A DNA stretch of 10,091 nt, taken from DATACZ01 sp036258795. GTDB lineage: Bacteria; Actinomycetota; CADDZG01; JAHWKV01. Made by a program: the position numbers and the translations under genes. The notes beneath the pieces were generated by a model that worked only from the letters and a program-made list of their open reading frames with translations, had not been told where the DNA came from and made no database searches. This document shows positions 6,963-10,091 of this stretch, one piece after another. The DNA lies in the NCBI GenBank assembly GCA_036258795.1, contig DATACZ010000082.1, positions 1-10,091 on the forward strand, read 5' to 3'. How positions within the stretch are numbered: position 1 is the first letter of the stretch; each line of letters opens with the position of its first letter.

Positions 6963-7952
6963 TTAAGGAACGGAAGCGTTTCCGTGAAGGCGCTCTCTCA
7001 ACTCCCGAGCGCTCGGCACTGCGGGGCCGGAGGGGGTAGCCGGGAGCTCGTGAACCAGCGCCGACGTCTCTGCTCCTCCCTCCCCTAGCACGGCTACGCG
7101 GGCCCCCAGTGGAGTGGCGGTCGACACTGTCCCAATACCGAACCCGCCTCCATTTAAGCGTGCAGCGCTCGTTACCACTCCAGCGTCTGCTCCTTCGTAA
7201 ATTATTCGGCCTACGGTGGCCGGCCCCTCGAAGCGGAGATGTCTCATGCGTCTCTTCACCCGTCCCCGCTGAGCCATGGCAACCGATTCTTGGCCGAGAT
7301 AGCAGCCTTTCTTGAAGTGGACTGCCCGCTCGAGAGCGGCCTCCTGAGGCAGGTGAACCTGACCGAAGTCCACGCCGAATCGGGCCACTCCGGCTAAGAC
7401 ACGGTGCCTGTCATAGTCGGCTTGCGAGAGAAGGGTCGCGCCTAACCCCGCGACAGCGTCGACAGTGGCCGGTACCTTTTCCCTTTCGATGAATAGATCG
7501 AATCCTTCCAGCGGAGGAGCCAGCGCCACGACGAGCTCGGATCCGACTTCAACGTTGGAGTGCTCGGCTTCCGGCAGCCTGTCGTGGCCAAGGGCAGCAG
7601 CTGCCATCCTGCGCGCATCAGGCCCGAGGATCCGCACCATGCCTATATGGGTCGAAACGGCCTCAATCCGCACGCGAGTAGTAAAGACTCGTTGCAAGAA
7701 GAACTCCTCGAGGGGCTCCGCGCCGGGCTCAATTTGGGCAAGAGCTCCCCTCGAGGTGTGAAGGATTCGCATGGCTGCGACGATCCGGCCCTTGGGGGTT
7801 AGCTGGAGAGCCTCGGCTCCGCCACCAATGGGAAGGTCTTTCACCTGGTTTGTCACAAGCTGATCCAGAAACCAAAGAGCTTGTGGACCGGTAAAGAAGA
7901 GCCTCTCTCCATCAGAGAGGTCCATTACTCCGGCACGTCCGGGTCCAAGCAT
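6963..7952 (-). CDS. ygfZ: YgfZ/GcvT-fold folate-binding protein, Fe-S cluster maintenance
   Basis: 329 residues, similar to E. coli YgfZ (326). The family hallmark K-G-C-Y-x-G-Q-E appears at 215-222 (KGCYLGQE), including Cys217, which is required in E. coli YgfZ. Upstream, LFFTGPQALWFLDQLVTNQV and LQLTPKGRIVAAMRIL match the GcvT-like folate-binding fold. YgfZ proteins bind tetrahydrofolate and help maintain some Fe-S enzymes, including a tRNA thiomethylation enzyme in E. coli; the precise reaction is not settled. It is the first gene of the minus-strand run, and its TAA directly abuts the molybdoenzyme GTG. A purine-rich GGGGGAG (7963-7969 on the minus strand) lies 10 nt before the ATG and supports this start. 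An aminomethyltransferase (GcvT) role is unlikely because of the KGCYxGQE motif and the lack of glycine-cleavage neighbours. Confidence 0.93.
   Translation of the reverse strand: MLGPGRAGVMDLSDGERLFFTGPQALWFLDQLVTNQVKDLPIGGGAEALQLTPKGRIVAAMRILHTSRGALAQIEPGAEPLEEFFLQRVFTTRVRIEAVSTHIGMVRILGPDARRMAAAALGHDRLPEAEHSNVEVGSELVVALAPPLEGFDLFIEREKVPATVDAVAGLGATLLSQADYDRHRVLAGVARFGVDFGQVHLPQEAALERAVHFKKGCYLGQESVAMAQRGRVKRRMRHLRFEGPATVGRIIYEGADAGVVTSAARLNGGGFGIGTVSTATPLGARVAVLGEGGAETSALVHELPATPSGPAVPSARELRERLHGNASVP
6970..6985. repeat. 6-bp hairpin at the ygfZ/molybdoenzyme junction
   Basis: ACGGAA (6970-6975) and TTCCGT (6980-6985) form a perfect stem with a 4-nt loop inside the last codons of ygfZ. In the transcript it sits 7 nt before the GTG start of the molybdoenzyme, where a ribosome binding site would be. 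I see no Shine-Dalgarno there. This suggests initiation depends on ribosomes finishing ygfZ. It is short and could be chance. Confidence 0.3.
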
Positions 7953-8086
7953 CAGTGTTTGTCTCCCCCGTTTACTACGCGGGCAGGTGGACCATCCACC
8001 AGGTAGCCGTGCATGCCCATACCCTTAAGGTACACCCAGGGCCAAAGGACACCTCAGCCCCGTAAGAAGCCTGTAAGGAGGTGACG
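7953..8086. promoter_or_regulatory. Divergent intergenic region holding the promoters of the ygfZ operon and the small membrane protein
   Basis: These 134 bp separate two divergent genes, so at least one promoter in each direction is expected here. Visible structure: a hairpin GGTGGA-cca-TCCACC (7986-8000), the palindrome GCATGC (8011-8016), and the palindrome CCTTAAGG (8023-8030). I cannot place convincing -35/-10 pairs. The hairpin or palindromes could be operators, but nothing in the sequence proves it. Confidence 0.5.
8075..8084 (+). promoter_or_regulatory. Near-perfect Shine-Dalgarno of the small PLDc_N-like protein
   Basis: AAGGAGGTGA is almost fully complementary to the 3' end of 16S rRNA. 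Its GGAGG core ends 5 nt before the ATG at 8087. A GTG at 8081 in the same frame lies inside this element and so cannot be the start; ATG 8087 is chosen. Confidence 0.85.
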
Positions 8087-8428
8087 ATGCAAGATCTCGG
8101 GCCTGCAGAAATCGCAATCCTGATTGCTTTGCTGATACTGCCGGTGATAGGCATCGTCGACGCTTCGCTGCTCCCATCGTCTGCGTTCCGCAGCGCGGGC
8201 CGGCGCAAGTTTCTATGGATCCTGGCTCAGGTCTTCCTCGGGTATATCGGGGCGGTGATCTACCTTGCCGCCATCCGTCCGGATGTTCGGTTCTTTTCGG
8301 CGGCCCCCTCTCCTGACTGGGAGGAAGTCAGTGATGAGCCAATCACTGATGAACCTCCGCCCGATGCGCTCCCGGATGACCAGGCACCCGGCGATTTGGA
8401 GGCCGGCGATTTGGAGGCCGGCGAGTAG
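8087..8428 (+). CDS. Small two-TM protein with PLDc_N-type domain and acidic C-terminal tail
   Basis: 113 residues. The first helix is at about 7-27 (AEIAILIALLILPVIGIVDA), followed by a short basic loop (RSAGRRK). The second helix is at about 42-63 and contains W-I-L-A-Q-V-F-L-G-Y-I-G-A-V-I-Y-L. The two-helix layout with W...G-x-x-I-Y-L resembles the PLDc_N (phospholipase D nuclease N-terminal, cardiolipin synthase-type) membrane domain. It is common in small standalone actinobacterial proteins and has no catalytic residues. The remaining 45 or so residues are Pro/Asp/Glu-rich with almost no basic residues, and end in a duplicated GDLEA unit. The role is unknown. It is transcribed alone, divergent from ygfZ, with a very strong ribosome binding site. 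Its TAG stop directly abuts the stop codon of the convergent DUF72 gene. Confidence 0.85.
   Translation: MQDLGPAEIAILIALLILPVIGIVDASLLPSSAFRSAGRRKFLWILAQVFLGYIGAVIYLAAIRPDVRFFSAAPSPDWEEVSDEPITDEPPPDALPDDQAPGDLEAGDLEAGE
8390..8424 (+). repeat. Tandem 15-bp direct repeat (2.3 copies) in the acidic tail
   Basis: GGCGATTTGGAGGCC occurs at 8390-8404 and again, identical, at 8405-8419, followed by the first five bases of a third copy. It is in frame and encodes GDLEA-GDLEA-GE. Perfect DNA identity suggests a recent slippage duplication; copy number may vary between strains. Confidence 0.9.
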
Positions 8429-9172
8429 TTACCCGGAAGGAGCAGAGGTCGCCGGCAACCCACCCTTGACGAAGTCGAGGATCCGGAGCGCATAAGCAGG
8501 GCCGGCCCCGCCTCCCTCGTGCTTCAGATAGCAGTAGACGTCCCTGCCATCTCCGACCACCTCTCGGATCCGTCGTCCCCACTCGTCCAACTCCTCATGC
8601 TTATATTCCTCCTTGCGGAGTCGGAGATAGACATGCGGGGCCGTAATGGGTATCTCGTCCAACGGTGCCTCGTCCGTGTCTGCACCACACCATGCCACTG
8701 AATGCTGCTTCAACAGACTCAGGCACTCCTCGTTCCTCCACGATGCATGCCGGAACTCCATGCTGTAGCGCGCCTTTGGGGGGAGGGAGCCGAGGAAGCT
8801 TTCCAACGTCGACCGCTCGAACTTGAAGGTGGGCGGTAGCTGAAAAAGGATCGTGCCGAGCCGAGGACCAAGGCTGAAGGTTCTGCGGAGGAACTCGGCG
8901 ACGTCCTCGTCCACATCGGTAAGCCGCTTGAAGTGCGTGATCCTCTGTGGAGCCTTTAGCGTAAAGCGGAAGCCCTCCGATACTTGGGACTTCCATCCCT
9001 CTAGAGTGGATTCGGACGGCATACGTCGAAACGTGTAGTTGATCTCGACCGATCCCAGACGCTCGGCGTAGTGGCTCAACATCTTCTTGTCCGAGATTCC
9101 CTCGGGATAGAAATTGCCTTTCCACTCCTTGAATGCGAACCCGGAGGTTCCGACGTAGAGCCTGCCCGGCAT
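8429..9172 (-). CDS. DUF72 (YecE-like) TIM-barrel protein
   Basis: 247 residues from the chosen ATG. DUF72 landmarks are in order: YVGTSGFAFKEWKGNFYP (6-23), EINYTFRRMPS (43-53), FRFTLKAPQRITHFKRL (68-84), LFQLPPTF (109-116), MEFRHASW (138-145), VYLRLRK (181-187) and the closing VYCYLKHEGGGAGPAYA. The family has a TIM-barrel fold. Its biochemical function is not established. It follows nth by 5 bp on the same strand, suggesting co-transcription. The ATG at 9172 is preferred because the family normally begins near the GTSGF motif, it avoids overlap with nth, and GAGGG lies 10 nt upstream. An ATG at 9217 (262 residues) has a GAGGTG 6 nt upstream, but that sequence is within conserved Cys codons of nth, so it may be coincidental. 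Confidence 0.92.
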   Translation of the reverse strand: MPGRLYVGTSGFAFKEWKGNFYPEGISDKKMLSHYAERLGSVEINYTFRRMPSESTLEGWKSQVSEGFRFTLKAPQRITHFKRLTDVDEDVAEFLRRTFSLGPRLGTILFQLPPTFKFERSTLESFLGSLPPKARYSMEFRHASWRNEECLSLLKQHSVAWCGADTDEAPLDEIPITAPHVYLRLRKEEYKHEELDEWGRRIREVVGDGRDVYCYLKHEGGGAGPAYALRILDFVKGGLPATSAPSG

Positions 9173-9177
9173 GGTTC

Positions 9178-9873
9178 TCAGACCCTCGACGACGGGCAGA
9201 TGTCGTTCAGGATGCATACCTCACACCTCGGTGTGGGGGCTTTGCACACCGCACGCCCATGCTCGATGAAGAGGTAGGTCAACGGAAACCACTTGGATTT
9301 TGGGACGAGCTTCATCAGATCCTGCTCGATCTTGTCGGGGTCGGTGTGGCTGGTCAGGCCCAGGCGCTGGGACAGCCGCCGCACATGGGTGTCGACCGCG
9401 ATGCCCTCCACCTTTCCAAACGAATTGCCGAGAACGATGTTGGCCGTCTTCCGAGCCGCCCCCGGAAGCTTGGTCAGCTCCTTCATGCTCGAGGGCACCT
9501 GTCCTCCAAACTCCGAAAGAAGGAGGCGAGCGCTGGCTTGAATGTTCTTGGCCTTCTGACGGAAGAAGCCGGTCGGCTTGATGTCCTGCTGAAGCTCTAA
9601 AGGGTCGGCCCCGGCGTAGTCCTCCAGGGTCCGGTACTTCTTGAACAGCTTGGAGGTCACCTTGTTGACCATTGCGTCGGTGCACTGGGCAGACAGGATC
9701 GTTGCAAAGAGCATCTCATGAGGATTGCTGTAGTTCAGGGCGCAGCGGGCATCCGGGTACTCGCGCTTTAGGCGACGGTAGATAACCGGAAAACGCCGCT
9801 CGGCGGGATCCCTGTATGAGAGCTTTGGACGTTTGGCTGCCGGCGCTTTGGGTGCCTGTTCCACCTGGACCAT
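9178..9873 (-). CDS. nth: Endonuclease III, DNA glycosylase/AP lyase
   Basis: 231 residues from the chosen ATG (E. coli Nth has 211). The enzyme removes oxidised pyrimidines and cleaves AP sites in base-excision repair. The helix-hairpin-helix and catalytic lysine are in LPGAARKTANIVLG (136-149, Lys142). The catalytic Asp161 is in VDTHVRR. Ile-Leu-Ser-Ala-Gln (59-63) matches the substrate loop. The C-terminal [4Fe-4S] ligands Cys210, 217, 220 and 226 have the exact C-x6-C-x2-C-x5-C spacing. The hairpin reads GAA where most relatives have GVG or GVA. An in-frame ATG at 9996 would add 41 low-complexity residues overlapping the upstream gene, and was rejected. The chosen ATG lies 29 bp after the upstream gene and has only a weak ribosome binding site. 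Probable operon with DUF72. Confidence 0.96.
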   Translation of the reverse strand: MVQVEQAPKAPAAKRPKLSYRDPAERRFPVIYRRLKREYPDARCALNYSNPHEMLFATILSAQCTDAMVNKVTSKLFKKYRTLEDYAGADPLELQQDIKPTGFFRQKAKNIQASARLLLSEFGGQVPSSMKELTKLPGAARKTANIVLGNSFGKVEGIAVDTHVRRLSQRLGLTSHTDPDKIEQDLMKLVPKSKWFPLTYLFIEHGRAVCKAPTPRCEVCILNDICPSSRV

Positions 9874-9902
9874 GGCTGCCCATTGTATTTGCCTTGGGCC
9901 AC

Positions 9903-10091
9903 CTATCCGTCCGGTCCGGGTTCCTCCTTCGCCCCGGCCAGCCTGATCTGGAGTTGAGCCAGATCGCCTGCAACCAGTCGCAGCATTCCTGACCATTGCT
10001 TGCGGTCTTTATCGACTTGGAGCCGTAGATCTCTGATCAGAGAGTCCAAGTGAATTGCCGCCCTGGCGGCCTTGTCCTCAGCCGCTTTGAT
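9903..10091 (-). CDS. C-terminal end of an unrecognised helical protein (5' truncated by window edge)
   Basis: The last 62 codons of an open frame enter from the right edge and end at TAG (9903-9905 on the + strand coordinates). The sequence is rich in Ala, Leu, Asp, Arg, Lys and Gln (for example KAAEDKAARAA, DLRLQVDKDRKQW, LAGDLAQLQIRLAGAK restated only in part) and looks like amphipathic helix or coiled coil, with a short polar end KEEPGPDG. No family is recognised. It lies 29 bp upstream of nth on the same strand, so the two may be co-transcribed. The frame is supported by being open to the window edge and having a plausible soluble composition, but a fragment this short is not proof of a gene. 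Confidence 0.5.
   Translation of the reverse strand: MKAAEDKAARAAIHLDSLIRDLRLQVDKDRKQWSGMLRLVAGDLAQLQIRLAGAKEEPGPDG

Noticed and set aside
8081..8086. GTG start for the small two-TM protein
   Set aside because: The GTG is part of the Shine-Dalgarno sequence AAGGAGGTGA; ATG 8087 has the correct spacing.
7975..8208. A 77-codon minus-strand frame across the divergent intergenic region
   Set aside because: It overlaps the start of the small two-TM protein on the other strand, has no recognisable domain and no reasonable ribosome binding site.
9874..9996. N-terminal extension of nth from ATG 9996
   Set aside because: The added 41 residues are low-complexity and overlap the open frame of the upstream gene; the Nth family starts near the later ATG.

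Overview
The window is GC-rich, densely packed bacterial chromosome. The gene content points to an actinobacterium (Actinomycetota) or a close relative, probably one without well-studied relatives. The main reasons are a homodimeric AceE-type pyruvate dehydrogenase E1 next to a dihydrolipoamide dehydrogenase, a polytopic molybdenum-cofactor oxidoreductase with an internal twin-arginine motif, and a sigma factor paired with a single-pass Pro-rich membrane protein. The taxonomic call is an inference from protein style. There is no rRNA, tRNA, mobile element or CRISPR array.

Layout. (1) On the + strand, 1-1215: the 3' end of a sigma-70/ECF-type sigma factor, a short spacer with two tiny ORFs, and a 300-residue membrane protein that looks like its partner or anti-sigma factor, with a Trp-rich extracytoplasmic tail. 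(2) On the - strand, 7952 down to 1221: a four-gene run of a ygfZ-like folate-binding protein, a membrane-anchored sulfite-oxidase-family molybdoenzyme, lpd (E3) and aceE (E1). Gaps are 0, 58 and 44 bp, so this is probably one operon. (3) A 134-bp divergent promoter region at 7953-8086. (4) On the + strand, 8087-8428: a small two-TM protein with a PLDc_N-type domain and an acidic tail. (5) On the - strand, 10091 down to 8429: the end of an unrecognised helical protein, then nth (endonuclease III) and a DUF72 TIM-barrel protein.

How the genes work together. AceE and Lpd are the E1 and E3 parts of the pyruvate dehydrogenase complex. The E2 acyltransferase is not in the window and must be encoded elsewhere. 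YgfZ-family proteins support Fe-S enzyme maintenance. The molybdoenzyme is predicted to be anchored by Sec-inserted helices, with its catalytic domain exported by Tat. The sigma factor and its neighbour would form an envelope-signal sensing pair. Nth is a base-excision repair enzyme.

The most interesting points are the sigma-associated membrane protein with its unusual tail, the dual Sec/Tat architecture of the molybdoenzyme, and two convergent gene pairs whose stop codons are 5 bp and 0 bp apart, leaving no room for intergenic terminators. Most of the window is ordinary core genes, and I see no convincing wholly new multi-gene system.
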